DNA from: Macrothele yani
Taxonomy: Eukaryota > Arthropoda > Arachnida > Araneae > Macrothelidae
Direction of reading: 5' to 3'
DNA: 64,000 nucleotides
NCBI GenBank assembly: GCA_039090855.1
Contig: CM077011.1
Coordinates: forward strand, 41,621,501 to 41,685,500
Position numbers and translations under genes: made by a program. Position 1 is the stretch's first letter. Each line of letters opens with the position of its first letter. Below the pieces are notes generated by a model that worked only from the letters and a program-made list of their open reading frames with translations, was not told the DNA's origin and ran no database searches. Shown here in pieces: positions 31,428 through 43,624 of this stretch.

Positions 31428-32105
31428 CATAAATTAACTAAATCTTTTTTCTTTTTTCCACATTTGCAGCCATTGCTCTTTTCTTTTTTTTTTTTTTTTT
31501 TTTTTTTGGCAAAAATATTGCTGCATCAGCCAGTCATTGGCACTGGCTGGCATTAATTTGGAGGAACCCTGCTTTTCACACGGACAACTCTACGTCGCCT
31601 GCTCAGGGTTGGCAATCCTAAAAATCTCTACATTTTTGCACCCAATGGAAAAACCAAAAATATTGTTTACCAAAAAGCAATAACCTAAATGAATTAAAAT
31701 AAATTTACTGAAAAATTACAGGAATATCTTTTTCATTCATTTAACTTTCACCCACTGAACTTGGCGATTCCATGAATACTAATATTTACCCGGGAAATGC
31801 CAGATACTCCTGCTAGTATGCACATAAAACAAAAATTTAGTGGTAATTGTTTACATTCTGATGCACCCTCATTTTTAACTATTTTTTTGTGCGTGTGATT
31901 AATATAGCTTCTAATTATTAGAACCTAAGCTCTAGATTGGCAGAAAATGATTATGAACAGTACTTTTACAGTAATGATAGCAATTTTCTTTTTATTTTGA
32001 ACAAGAAATATGACACCGAATTTTCGGGTGCAATAAGCACATCTTTTGAATCTGTTCTGACGCAAATTAAATTTATCAAAGCTATTCAGAGTCAATGGAA
32101 CTGGT
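31428..32105. other. Non-coding with hAT-like end and T run
   Basis: A T run at 31482-31507. CAGGGTTGGCAATCCTAAAA at 31604 looks like a hAT terminus cutting off the helicase scrap; its partner was not found. The remainder is AT-rich and featureless. Confidence 0.4.
31554..31610 (+). pseudogene. Helitron/Pif1-type helicase C-terminal scrap
   Basis: The plus strand reads INLEEPCFSHGQLYVACSGL. FSHGQLYVACSR is helicase motif VI of the Pif1-like helicases carried by Helitrons. Only about 19 codons survive, ended by a hAT-like terminus. Helitron is the most likely source; a host Pif1 relic cannot be excluded. Confidence 0.6.
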
Positions 32106-34195
32106 ATGAAAAACAATAGTATCTGACGGAAGAAAGAAGTTTTTTCAATCGGTTTTTTAATCCCTCAGATATTGCTGTAAACGGAATCGTGAGCAACAGC
32201 GATTTGGACAAAAAAAAGACGTGACTTTACGTCCCCTGGTGGGAAAACCATGCATTATTTTAGGAAGAAAGTATTCTCAAAAGGTTTTTCCATATGAGCA
32301 GTATAGGTCCAAGAAAAAAAAATTTGCCGAGTTTTCAGGAGCCCAGATTTTGCTACAAATACACCACAAGCAGAAATTAACACTTATGCCCCCTCTTGTA
32401 TGCGATACAGGAAGAATTTTTCAAATCAGAGTTTTAGGAGCAGAAATAACGCAGAAAACGCAATTTACCTTTGTACCCCCTAGCGGAAAGTCTATGATGT
32501 ACTTGAAAATTTTGAATTTATAGGGAAAACATTTCTCATCGGAAACACTATCCAACAAAGAAGAAATTTTTCAAATCGGATTCTTAGAAGTAGAGATATT
32601 GACAAAAATAAAATATACATCTACATCCCCTGGCGTAGAAACCATGCATTATTTCAAGAAGAAAAAGTTCCTAAAAGGTTTGTTGACACGAGTAGTATCG
32701 ATCAACAAACTTTTTTTTCAATCGAAATTTCAGAAACTCATATTTTACTGCAAGTACATCAGAAGTGGAAATTGAGACTTACGCCACCTGGTGGCCAAAC
32801 CATTTTTTACAAAAATTATAAATTATGTGCAAAGGATTTCCCCATCAGGAGCTGTATCCGGTGCAGAAAGATTTTTTCAAATCGGAGATTTAGAAGCTGA
32901 GATATAGGGGGAAAGCAATTTACCTCTATGCCCCCGAGCGGTAAGTCTACGTATGAATTACTTGAAAATTTTCAAATTATATGAAAAACATGTCACACTG
33001 GAAACACTATCCAACAAAGAAGGAATTTTTCAAATCGGACTCCTAGAAGTAGAGATGATGACAAAAATAAGATATACATCTACGCCCTAGCATAGAAACC
33101 ATGCATTATTTTAAGAAGAAAATGTTTCTAAAAGTTTTGTCGACATCAGTAGTATCGGTCTACAAATGACGTTTTTTCTCAATCGAGAATTTAGAAACTC
33201 ATATTTTGCTGCAAATACATCAGAAGCGGAAATTAAGATTTACGCCCCCTGATGGTCAAAGCATTTTTTACAAAAATACAAATTATGTACAAACGATTTC
33301 CCACGAGGAGCTGTATCCTGTGCAGAAAGAATTTTCCAAATTGGAGATTTAGAAGCAGAGATATAGGGGGAAATGCAGTTTACCACTACGCCCCCTAGCG
33401 GAAAGTCTATGAATTACTTGAAAATTTTGAAATTATATGAAAGACACGTCACACTGAAAACACTATCCAACAAAGAAGGAATTTTTCAAACTGAACTCCT
33501 AGAAGTAGAGATATTGACAAAAATAAGATATATATTTACGCAACCTGGCGGAGAAACTGTGGAGTATTTTAAGAAGAAAATACTCCGAAAAGATTTATCG
33601 ATGTGAGTGGCATCAGTCCACGAAAGAATTTTTTCAATCGATATCTTAGAAGCTCAGATTTTATGGCAAATACATCAGAAGCAAAAATTAACACTTACGC
33701 CCCTAGTGGCCAAAGTATTTATTACCAAAAATTAGAAAGTATATACAAAAGATTTTCCATCAGGAGGTGTATCCGCCAGAGAAAATAATTTTCAAATCGA
33801 AGTTTTAGAAGAGTTATCGGGGAAATGTAATTTACTTTTACGCCCTAGCAGAAAATCTATGCGTAATTTGAAAAAGTAACTATATCTAAAATACTCTTCG
33901 ATATAAATGAAATTGAAAGATAAAGAATTTTTTTAATCACATGTTTAGAAGCAAATATGTGGAATAAAACATATTTTTGAATTCAACATCATCTGCATTT
34001 ACGCCCTCTAGCAGCAAAATTGTACATCATAAAAAAACTAAATAAATGATCATCATTCTCATATTTCAAGCTTCCCAATGCAAAAATAATTTCTCAAAAC
34101 GGACTAATAGTTCCAGAGATATCGTGGGTACGGACTGACGGACAAACCGATAACATAAGCACGATCTTTTTTTACAAAAGACGTGCTAAAAAAGG
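32106..34195 (+). repeat. Long array of ~150-bp units with CTCF-like motif
   Basis: Motif positions: 32231, 32388 (broken), 32475, 32625, 32782, 32930, 33082, 33242, 33389, 33539, 33698, 33841 and 34002. Spacings cycle near 148, 150 and 160, giving a higher-order unit of about 453 bp (for example the CCCCCTAGCGG type at 32475, 32930, 33389 and 33841). Three unit types alternate: GCCCCCTAGCGGAAAG, CCCCTGGCGTAGAAACC and GCCACCTGGTGGCCAAACC. The right end is GATAACATAAGCACGATCTT and an imperfect hairpin AGCACG...CGTGCT near 34159-34190. Similar in order to 13830-15200. Confidence 0.9.
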
Positions 34196-34427
34196 AAGTA
34201 TTGCCTTGTCTGTATAACAAGATAGTTGAGGATGTACTCCCCCTGTAATTGCAGGCCTTCCTATTGAGTAATTTCATTGCCAATTTGGTAGAACATGTAA
34301 GGTCTGAAAGTAAGTTCTATAAGTGCTATATTTAGTCATGAATACTGTATTTTATGAAGTAAGATGTTTCCATTGTCAACCCAACAAAGTCCAAAATGGT
34401 CACCTGTGTTTACATTTGGCCAATAAT

Positions 34428-34735
34428 TGAATTCTGAGACTCTCACAGTTGATGGTTACTATCGATAGTGTGCCCCCTGATGGCAGTGTAGCTAAAGATA
34501 TAACTGGTGAAACTGCAGAAAATTGTCACACAGTTTGAGAAAATATGCTGATTGCACACATGAATATACTGAATTCTGAGACTCTCACAGCCGATGGTTA
34601 CTATCGATAGTGTGCCCCCCCCCCCCCCCCCCCATGGCAGGAGGGCAGTGCAGTAGGGATATAATTGGCGAAACTGCAGAAAATTGTCACACAGTTGGAG
34701 AAAATATGTTGATTGCACACATGAATATACAACTT
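34428..34735. repeat. Two-copy tandem duplication, ~141 bp, with C run
   Basis: GAATTCTGAGACTCTCACAG occurs at 34429 and 34571, followed in both by GATGGTTACTATCGATAGTG and later TTGCACACATGAATATAC. The second copy has a run of about 17 C where the first has CCCCCTGATGG, a likely site of assembly or slippage error. Confidence 0.85.
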
Positions 34736-35862
34736 GAAAGAGTTATCATGACTACAAAAACCTTTGCGATAGGATGAGTGAGTTAGGGAAGCCAAAAAAA
34801 AAAAAAAAAAAAGTGAATATATATAATTATCAGGGATCATACATAGCATACTTCTGGAAAATTTTAGGTAGGAATTTTAGGACTTTTTAGAAAAATTTTA
34901 GGAAAATTTTAGGAGTGTATTTCAATAAAAACTAGATGTATATAACAACTTTGTATACATTGTAAAGAGTTTGCTTCACACCCTTCAACCATATATACTG
35001 ATAGACTGCGCATGACATCAAAATTTCTGGCTCCAACATAAAATCACATGACAACAGTCAAAAAGATGGGTTACACCTGCTGTGCTTATGGTTGCTCTGA
35101 GCGATATAGTAAAGAAAGTTCTATGATTTTTCATGGGTAAGAAACAAATTAAATACCTAAGTCAATAAAGTTCAATTACTTAACCAGAAACTTGCAGCTA
35201 TTGATATAAAAATATAGTAACTTAAGAAAAAAATGGAATGCATGTTCCAAATTCTTCGCAAATGTTCATCACATTATAAATCACAAAATGTAAACAACCC
35301 GATCATGCATGTATATAGCTCATAAGTAAACTTACCGGAAGAGTTTTCATTATATATGAGGCGCATTCACATAATACACCGAAAACACTGAAGTTCTGCA
35401 GCCTAAATTAGTAATCATAACAGCATTTTTACACGAAATTTGGAGTCTGATGATGACGTGCCCAATGTTTGAGCCATGGCGGCTTTGATGCAGCTATTGC
35501 CAGTGCGCAGTCCTTTAGTATATATGGTCGAAGTTCACACCCAAATTTTTTGCATAACGTCTAATGTCTAAAGTTTAAGTATGATTTACTTCTAATGTTC
35601 AGTTCTTATCTTTTCACGTGTTATTATCATATTCAAGTATATTTACCACATTCAAGTTTCACTTTGAACATTAATATGCTGTTGAACCAGAAGCAATTCA
35701 CGATTTTCACAGTAAAGTTTTCAGGTTTCACATTAAATTATAATATCCTAAAAAGGTAATTGAAAACCAAGAACTATGTACAATTGTTCACTAAATTACT
35801 TTTTTCATATTATTGTTTTAACCTTTTCCTGATTAGCCTGTCTTTTTCTGCTTCCACCACAA

Positions 35863-37257
35863 CTAATTTACTTTCAGTTTTCTTTATTTCAGCTGAACCT
35901 TGTATGATCAAGTTAGAGGCAACTGCTATTTCAACAGTATTTTGTTTTTCTACAGCTTTTCTCATTCTTTCTGTTCCCTCTTGAATTACTGCTAGGGAGG
36001 CTTCTTTATCTTTTTTAAGCCTATTTATTTCTGCATCATTTTTTTTTTATTTTGTCATCAAACTCAGCTTTTCTTTTTTTCTCTAGCTGCTTTTCCTTAT
36101 TTTCCCTCTCTTTCTGCTTCCTTTCTTTTACCTTTTTTTATTCTTCTTCCTTCAGCTTATCAACATACTCTTTATAAAATTTATGTGAATCACGAACACT
36201 ATTTAACAAATTTCTTGTTATGGGAACTTTACTTACACATCCATAGTGTTTAATGGCCCCTTTAACTATTCTTAATGATGTTATAGTTGAGTCTTTTAAG
36301 TTAGCCTTGTCCTTCCTTAACAGAGCAGTGTTAACCAAAAATCCCCTTTCTGCATCAGCATTACCATGAGGTAAAAAATAATATTGACTTGATGAGTTTA
36401 GCAAGATTTGAGTATTTTTCTTTTCCGCTAGAGTCTTTAATACTAAATATATTACACCAGTAATGATCAATCCGCACTGGAATATGCCCTTCCTCTGAAA
36501 ATTTCACTAGTTCATCTAGAGTTGGCTTATCAGAATTTAAAAGTTTCCACTCTTCTCTTACTCTATCAATTTGTTCCTCAGAAAGATGCAAAACACTTGA
36601 AATTCTGGTTATTTCCGAAAGTCCTTCAGTGACTGAAAGTTGAGTTGACTCTTTCTTTGGTTCTTTTACCTTTAAAACTTCTATGTCTCTTAGCTTTTGA
36701 TTGCAGAATGGCAAATTTGACTTTAAATATTTTGTGGTTGCAATTAGTGATGATCTTACATCTAAGAGAAATAATTTCTGCCTGGTCTCCTGAACATTCC
36801 TGAGGAGATTTTTTGTCTTCATACCAACTTCTAACTCCCCTAGTTTTTTCCATGAATTTTTGTTTTCAAAATCTACATTCTTTAGGTCTTCTCCAAATTT
36901 CCCTGCAATAACATCATCTTGGATAAACTGAGCCATAACATTCCTCATTAAAGTATTTAAATCAGAATATAACTGGTGTATTTTTGGTTCTTCACTCTGA
37001 TAACATAATGAAAACTTTTCAAAATTTTGGTGTGTAAATGAAATTAATGCTAAATAGCAAGGAGTTAGCTCATTTTTCAGGAAACAGTGAATTCTTTTAT
37101 ACCTTGCCGAATTGCGTAGTTGTTTTTCAAATATTTTTTGAGATGGCAAGAAGTTTAAAAAATATTCTGTAATATTTAGCCATTGATCCAAGAGCCTCTG
37201 GGCTACAGAACCAACGGTTAACCATCTGTTGCTGACATGACGCAAAAGAAATTTGGC
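35863..37257 (-). pseudogene. hAT transposase of copy B, C-terminal part
   Basis: Continues from copy C's insertion point with FLLRHVSNRWLTVGSVAQRL, then KIFEKQLRNSARYKRIHC, FGEDLKNVDFENKN, and the C-terminal HGNADAERGF block (36.3 kb) followed by SLRIVKGAIKHYGCVSKVP and a Lys/Glu-rich tail. HGNADAERGFS is the hAT dimerisation signature. A frameshift at about 36361-36440 and the poly-T expansion at 36042 break it. Confidence 0.85.
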
Positions 37258-37263
37258 TGTGAC

Positions 37264-40200
37264 CAGGGATCATAGCATACTTCTGGAAAATTTTAGGTAG
37301 GAATTTTAGGAATTTTAGGAATTTTTAGAAAAATTTTAGGAAAATTTTAGGAGTGTATTTCAATAAAAACTAGATGTATATTTGTATACATCTAGTAAAA
37401 CAACTTTGTATACATTGTAAAGAGTTTGCTTCACACCCTTCAACCATATATACTGATAGACTGCGCATGACATCAAAATTCTGGCTCCAACATAAAATCA
37501 CATGACAACAGTCAAAAAGATGGGTTACACCTGCTGTGCTTATGGTTGCTCTGACCGATATAGTAAAGAAAGTTCTATGATTTTTCATGGGTAAGAAACG
37601 AATTAAATACCTAAGTCAATAAAGTTCAATTACTTAACCAGAAACTTGCAGCTATTGATACATATAAAAATATAGTAACTTAAGAAAAAAAATGGAATGC
37701 ATGTTCCAAATTCTTCGCAAATGTTCATCACATTATAAATCACAAAAGTAAACAACCCGATCATGCATGTATACATAGCTCATAAGTAAACTTACCTGAA
37801 GAGTTTTCATTATATATGAGGCGCATTCACATAATACACCGAAAACACTGGAAGTTCTGCAGCGTAAATTAGTAATCATAACAGCATTTTTACACGAAAT
37901 TTGGAGTCTGATGATGACGTGCCCAATGTTTGAGCCATGGCGGCTTTGATGCAGCTATTGCCAATGTGCAGTCCATTAGTATATATGGTCGAAGTTAACA
38001 CCCAAATTTTTTGCATAACGTCTAATGTCTAAAGTTTAAGTATGATTTACTTCTAATGTTCAGTTCTTATCTTTTCACGTGTTATTATCATATTCAAGTA
38101 TATTTACCACATTCAAGTTTCACTTTGAACATTAATATGCTGTTGAACCAGAAGCAATTCACGATTTTCACAGTAAAGTTTTCAGGTTTCACATTAAATT
38201 ATAATATCCTAAAAAGGTAATTGAAAACCAAGAACTATGTACAATTGTTCACTGAATTACTTTTTTCATATTATTGTTTTAACCTTTTCCTGATTAGCCT
38301 ATCTTTTTCTGCTTCTACCACAACTAATTTACTTTCAGTTTTCTTTATTTCAGCTGAACCTTGTATGATCAAGTTAGAGGCAACTGCTATTTCAACAGTA
38401 TTTTGTTTTTCTACAGCTTTTCTCATTCTTTCTGTTCCCTCTTGAATTACTGCTAGGGAGGCTTCTTTATCGTTTTTAAGTCTATTTATTTCTGCATCAT
38501 TTTCTTTTATTTTGTCATCAAACTCTGCTTTTCTTTTTTCTCTAGCTGCTTTTCCTTATTTTCCCTCTCTTTCTGCTTCCTTTCTTTTACCTTTTTTGAT
38601 TCTTCTTCCTTCAGCTTATCAACATACTCTTTATAAAATTTATGTGAATCACAAACACTATTTAACAAATTTCTTGTTATGGGAACTTTACTTACACATC
38701 CATAGTGTTTAATGGCCCCTTTAACTATTCTTAATGATGTTATAGTTGAGTCTTTTAAGTTAGCCTTGTCCTTCCTTAACAGAGCAGTGTTAACCGAAAA
38801 TCCCCTTTCTGCATCAGCATTACCATGAGGTAAAACTAAAATTGACTTTATGAGTTTAGCAAGATTTGAGTATTTTTCTTTTCCGCTAGAGTCTTTTAAT
38901 ACTAAATATATTACGCCAGTAATGATCAATCCGCACTGGAATATGCCCTTCCTCTGAAAATTTCACTAGTTCATCTAGAGTTGGCTTATCGCAATTTAAA
39001 AGTTTCCACTCTTCTCTTACTCTTATCAATTTGTTCCTCAGAAAGATGCAAAACACTTGAAATTCTGGTTATTTCCCCCTCCGAAAGTCCTTCAGTGACT
39101 GAAAGTTGAGTTGACTTCTTTCTTTGGTTCTTTTACCTTTTAAAACTTCTATGTCTCTTAGCTTTTGATTGCAGAATGGCAAATTTGACTTTAAATATTT
39201 TGTGGTTGCAATTAGTGATGATCTTACATCTAAGAGAAATAATTTCTGCCTGGTCTCCTGAACATTCCTGAGTGAGATTTTTTTTTGTCTTCATACCAAC
39301 TTCTAACTCCCTAGTTTTTTCCATGAATTTTTGTTTTCAAAATCTACATTCTTTAGGTCTTCCAAATTTCCCTGCTATAACATCATCTTGGATAAACTGA
39401 GCTATAACATTCCTCATTAAAGTATTTAAATCAGAATATAACTGGTGTATTTTTGGTTCTTCACTCTGATAACATAATGAAAAAAACTTTTCAAAATTTT
39501 GGTGTGAAAATGAAATTAATTCTTAAATAGCAAGGAGTAAGCTCATTTTTCAGGAAACAGTGAATTCTTTTATACCTTGCCGAATTGCGCAGTTGTTTTT
39601 CAAATATTTTTTGAGATGGCAAGAAGTTTAAAAAATATTCTGTAATATTTAGCCATTGATCCAAGAGCCTCTCTGGGCTACAGAACCAACGGTTAACCAT
39701 CTGTTGCTGACATGACGCAAAAAGAAATTTGCAGTGACCAATGTTATATCCTCGACAGATTTATAATCCTCTCGTCTTGCAGCACTACTCTTTAAAAAGT
39801 AATGCATATCAGTAGCAAATTCGTCAAAATCTATATTTAAGCTTGTCAAAAAAATTTTAAACGCGTTACTAACAACATGCAGGTTGCAAAAACCTAGTTC
39901 CAAAGATTTCTGGCCTGTTTCTTGTTTTACAACTTCATTGAATTTGCGTAAAAAGCACTTATTTACATTTGGGCTGTCCATGGATACACAAATAATTCTG
40001 TTCAACGAAATATTGAAGCACGATAACACATCAAGAATTTCTTTTAGCAAAATATCTGCTGTTGCATGACCCAGAAAAACGCTTGTTAGGTATCGGCAAG
40101 AAACTGAATTTATTTCTGAAGACCAGTACCTGAGATACACATCCAACTGCCGCTTTTCACTTGTGTATTTGTAGTTTCATCAAATGCTATAGTAACCTTT

Positions 40201-41600
40201 CCTGGGCTACTAGATGCAATGTCTTTTTTCAAATCCTCTTCAAAATATTTTGACAATCCATGTGATATCACATAAGCAACTTTTTTTTTCTTTAAGTTGC
40301 ATTTTGGCTGCAATAGCAGAATCAGGAAACATTTCTTTGAAAAGTTCAACTGTTTCAGTGCATGAAACAAAAGACATAATGTCCTTAGCAACTTTCATGG
40401 CCCATAATGCTTCGGCTTTAGCCAACTGTAAATCATGACTCAGTACTTCACTAATATTTGTTTTGGGCTGAAGATCCCGTCCCTCCAAAGGCTTTTCAGG
40501 ATGGACTTATTTTGAAATTTACTTTGAAATTTCTGCAAATGTTTTTTTCCTTTATGATGCGCTTTTACTTGTGAAAAGCCACTATTAGAAATGTTGAAAA
40601 TTTCTGAACACAATATACACTTAGCAGAAAATATTGTTTCAGTTGCAGAACACCATTCTTTCAACTTCACTCCGTCCAATTCTTTGGCGAGCCACGCATC
40701 TTGAAATTTCGTTTTGGATTTAGGCATCTTAAACACTTGTATTACTAACCAGAAAATAAAAAAGGGAAGTACAAAAACACGTTCCAATATTGCAAAACCA
40801 GACAACTTCCCGAAGTTTGGCTGCGAGGATGTCAGAAGATAGAAAAAAAAAAAAAAAGTAAGTCACCACTAGAGAACTGAACCTGCACACAGCACAGAGA
40901 ACACCATAAAAGACGTAAAACCAGAAACTATCATACGCATCTCACGCAAGTTCGCAAGTTCAGTCAAAGCGTAGTCGGAGCCGAGATATATTGCGCATCA
41001 AGGTCGCTGTCGCGACGCATGATCGAAGGTCAATGATCACGTGCTCTACTGCCTGCCAAGATAATACTCAGCTACCATCCCATCGTCATTACCGGAGGTT
41101 ACGGGAAGAAGACCACATAAGCTTCCTCTTGCTTCCACCTCACCTGCGGTTTACAATAACAAAACATCAGCAGAAAGAGGAGGTTCCACAAGGCATGTAC
41201 AAAAATAAAGTACGATCTTCTGCGTGCCACAGAGTTCGTCTGCAAAGCGCAAACCAGGGGTGAAAATGACCCCTCCCCTTTTCCCTTAGATCTCTTGTTA
41301 CTCTCAAACTGTTCGAAGGCAAAAATGGAACGCCCGCCCCGAAGGAAGTGCATCTCGATGGCGTCATGTTTCCCTCCCTTCAGCAGCAAGCATATAGGCT
41401 GTGTTTCTACAATAACAGGTCTTTTTTACCTTACCGTAATGGTAAATTTATTGGCGTTAACGGTTATTGTGTTTTTAATAAAAATAAGCTTACTTAAAAA
41501 TTTTAGGATGAATAGCAAATTTTAGGTCTAATTTTAGGAATTTAAGGAGGGTCACAAAATATTAGGAATTTTAGGAATTTTAGGAGGAATGCGATCCCTG
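37264..41600 (-). mobile_element. CAGGGATC-family hAT, copy C, inside copy B
   Basis: 4337 bp, flanked by TGTGAC (37258-37263 and 41601-41606). It is in the same orientation as B and landed in B's transposase gene between the codons for DITLVT and FLLRHV. The near-identity of B and C dates this to a recent burst. Confidence 0.93.
38324..40727 (-). pseudogene. hAT transposase of copy C, nearly full length, broken
   Basis: Met at 40727 starts MPKSKTKFQDAWLAKELDGV; the finger CILCSEIFNIS with HHKGKKH, then MFPDSAIAAKM, a probable first catalytic Asp in VTIAFDETTN, a probable second in CVSMDSPNVNK, FCNLHVVSNA, NRWLTVGSVAQR and HGNADAERGFSVN follow in order. A charged coiled tail (KERENKEKQLEKK) ends the protein, about 790 residues if repaired. 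Frameshifts near 40490, 40390, 40150, 39690, 39320 and 38900 make it dead. Confidence 0.88.
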
Positions 41601-41606
41601 TGTGAC

Positions 41607-42592
41607 TAATGTTATATCCTCGACAGATTTATAATCCTCTCGTCTTGCAGCACTACTCTTTAAAAAGGAATGCATATCAGTAGCAAATTCGTCAAAATCT
41701 ATATTTAAGCTTGTCAAAAAAATGTTTAATGCATTACTAACAACATGCAGGTTGCAAAAACCTAGTTCCAAAGATTTCTGGCCTGTTTCTTGTTTTACAA
41801 CTTCATTGAATTTGCGTAAAAAGCACTTATTTACATTTGGGCTGTCCATGGACACACAAATAATTCTGTTCAACGAAATATTGAAGGATGATAACACATC
41901 AAGAATTTCTTTTAGCAAAATATCTGCTGTTGCATGACCCAGAAAAACGCTTGTTAGGTATCTGCAAGAAACTGAATTTATTTCTGAAGACCAGTACCTG
42001 AGATACACATCCAACTGCCGTTTCACTTGTGTATTTGTAGTTTCATCAAATGCTATAGTAACCTTTCCTGGGCTACTAGATGCAATGTCTTTTTTCAAAT
42101 CCTCTTCAAAATATTTTGACAATCCATGTGATATCACATAAGCAACATTTTTTTCTTTAAGTTGCATTTTGGCTGCAATAGCAGAATCAGGAAACATTTC
42201 TTTGAAAAGTTCAACTGTTTCAGTGCATGAAACAAAAGACATATTGTCCTTAGCAACTTTCATGGCCCATAATGCTTCGGCTTTAGCCAACTGTAAATCA
42301 TGACTCAGTACTTCACTAATATTTGTTTTGGGCTGAAGATCCCGTCCTCCAAAGGCTTTCACAGGATGGACTTATTTTGAAATTTACTTTGAAATTTCTG
42401 CAAATGTTTTTTTCCTTTATGATGCGCTTTTACTAGTGAAAAGCCACTATTAGAAATGTTGAAAATTTCTGAACACAATATACACTTAGCAGAAAATATT
42501 GTTTCAGTTGCAGAACACCCTTCTTTCAACTTCACTCCGTCCAATTCTTTGGCGAGCCACGCATCTTGAAATTTCGTTTTGGATTTAGGCAT
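41607..42592 (-). pseudogene. hAT transposase of copy B, N-terminal part
   Basis: Met at 42592 (MPKSKTKFQDAW), zinc finger CILCSEIFNISNSGFS, then a frameshift near 42360 and a 260-codon open stretch to 41606 holding VSHDLQLAKAEALW-type text, FKEMFPDSAIAAKM, VTIAFDETTN, VYLRYWSSEINSVS, CVSMDSPNVNKCF and FCNLHVVSNA. It breaks at DITLVT, where copy C is inserted; the gene resumes at 37257. Confidence 0.87.
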
Positions 42593-43624
42593 CTTAAACA
42601 CTTGTATTACTAACAAGAAAATGAAAGGGAAGTACAAAAACACGTTCCAATATTGCAAAACCAGACAACTTCCCGAAATTTGGCTGCGAGGATGTCAGAA
42701 GATAGGAAAAAAAAAAAAAAAAAAGCAGGTCACTACTAGAGAACTGAACCTGCACACAGCACAGAGAACACCATAAAAGACACAAAACCAGAAACTATCA
42801 TACGCATCTCACGCAAGTTCAGTCAAAGCGAGTCGGAGCCGAGATATATTGCGCATCGAAGGTTGCCGTCGCCGACGCACGATCGAAGGTCAATGATCAC
42901 GTGCTCTACTGCCTGCCACGATAACACTCAGCTACCATCCCATCGTCATTACCGGAGGTTACGGAAGGAGACCACATGTTTCCTCTTTGCTTCCACCCAC
43001 CTGCGGTTTACAATAACAAAACATCAGCAGAAAGAGGAGGTTCCACAAGGCATGTACAAAAAAAGTACGATCTTCTGCGTGCCACGGAGTTCGTCTGCAA
43101 AGCGCAAACCAGGGGTGAAAATGACCCCCCTCCCCTTTTCCCTTAGATCTCTTGTTACTCTCGAAAACTGTCCGAAGGCAAAAAAGTGGAGCGCCTGCCC
43201 CGAAGCAAGTGCATCTCGATGGCGTCATTTTCCCTTCCTTCAGCAGCACAGCATATAGGCTGTGTTTCTACAATAACAGGTCTTTTTACCTTACTGTAAT
43301 GTTAAATTTATTGGCGTTAATAACGGTTGTATTTTTAATAAATAAGCTTACGAAAATTTTAGGAAGAATAGCAAATTTTAGGTATAATTTTAGGAATTTA
43401 AGGAGGGTCACAAAATATTAGGAATTTTAGGAGGAATGCGATCCCTGAATTATATAACTATAAGGTATTCCTCAAGTTATAACCCATTACACCCCCACCT
43501 TTCTATGGCAGGCATAGCAATGGGCAATGTTGCCTGCCATACCTGATTTTCATCAAAAGCAATACATCAAAATATTGTTTTGTGATTAAATACCCTTATA
43601 AGTTATTTTGCTTACACATTTTAC

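Larger units (their letters stand above)
34831..43447 (-). mobile_element. CAGGGATC-family hAT, copy B (outer), host of copy C
   Basis: Ends CAGGGATC and GATCCCTG flanked by AATTAT (34825-34830 and 43448-43453). Removing copy C and one TGTGAC gives about 4.27 kb, the size of copies C and D. Transposase pieces lie at 35863-37257 and 41607-42592. The left end carries repeated TTTTAGGA phrases, as does the right. Confidence 0.92.

Noticed and set aside
34151..34195. Helitron 3' end at the array edge
   Set aside because: There is an imperfect hairpin but no CTRR terminus at the right distance and no matching 5' TC end.
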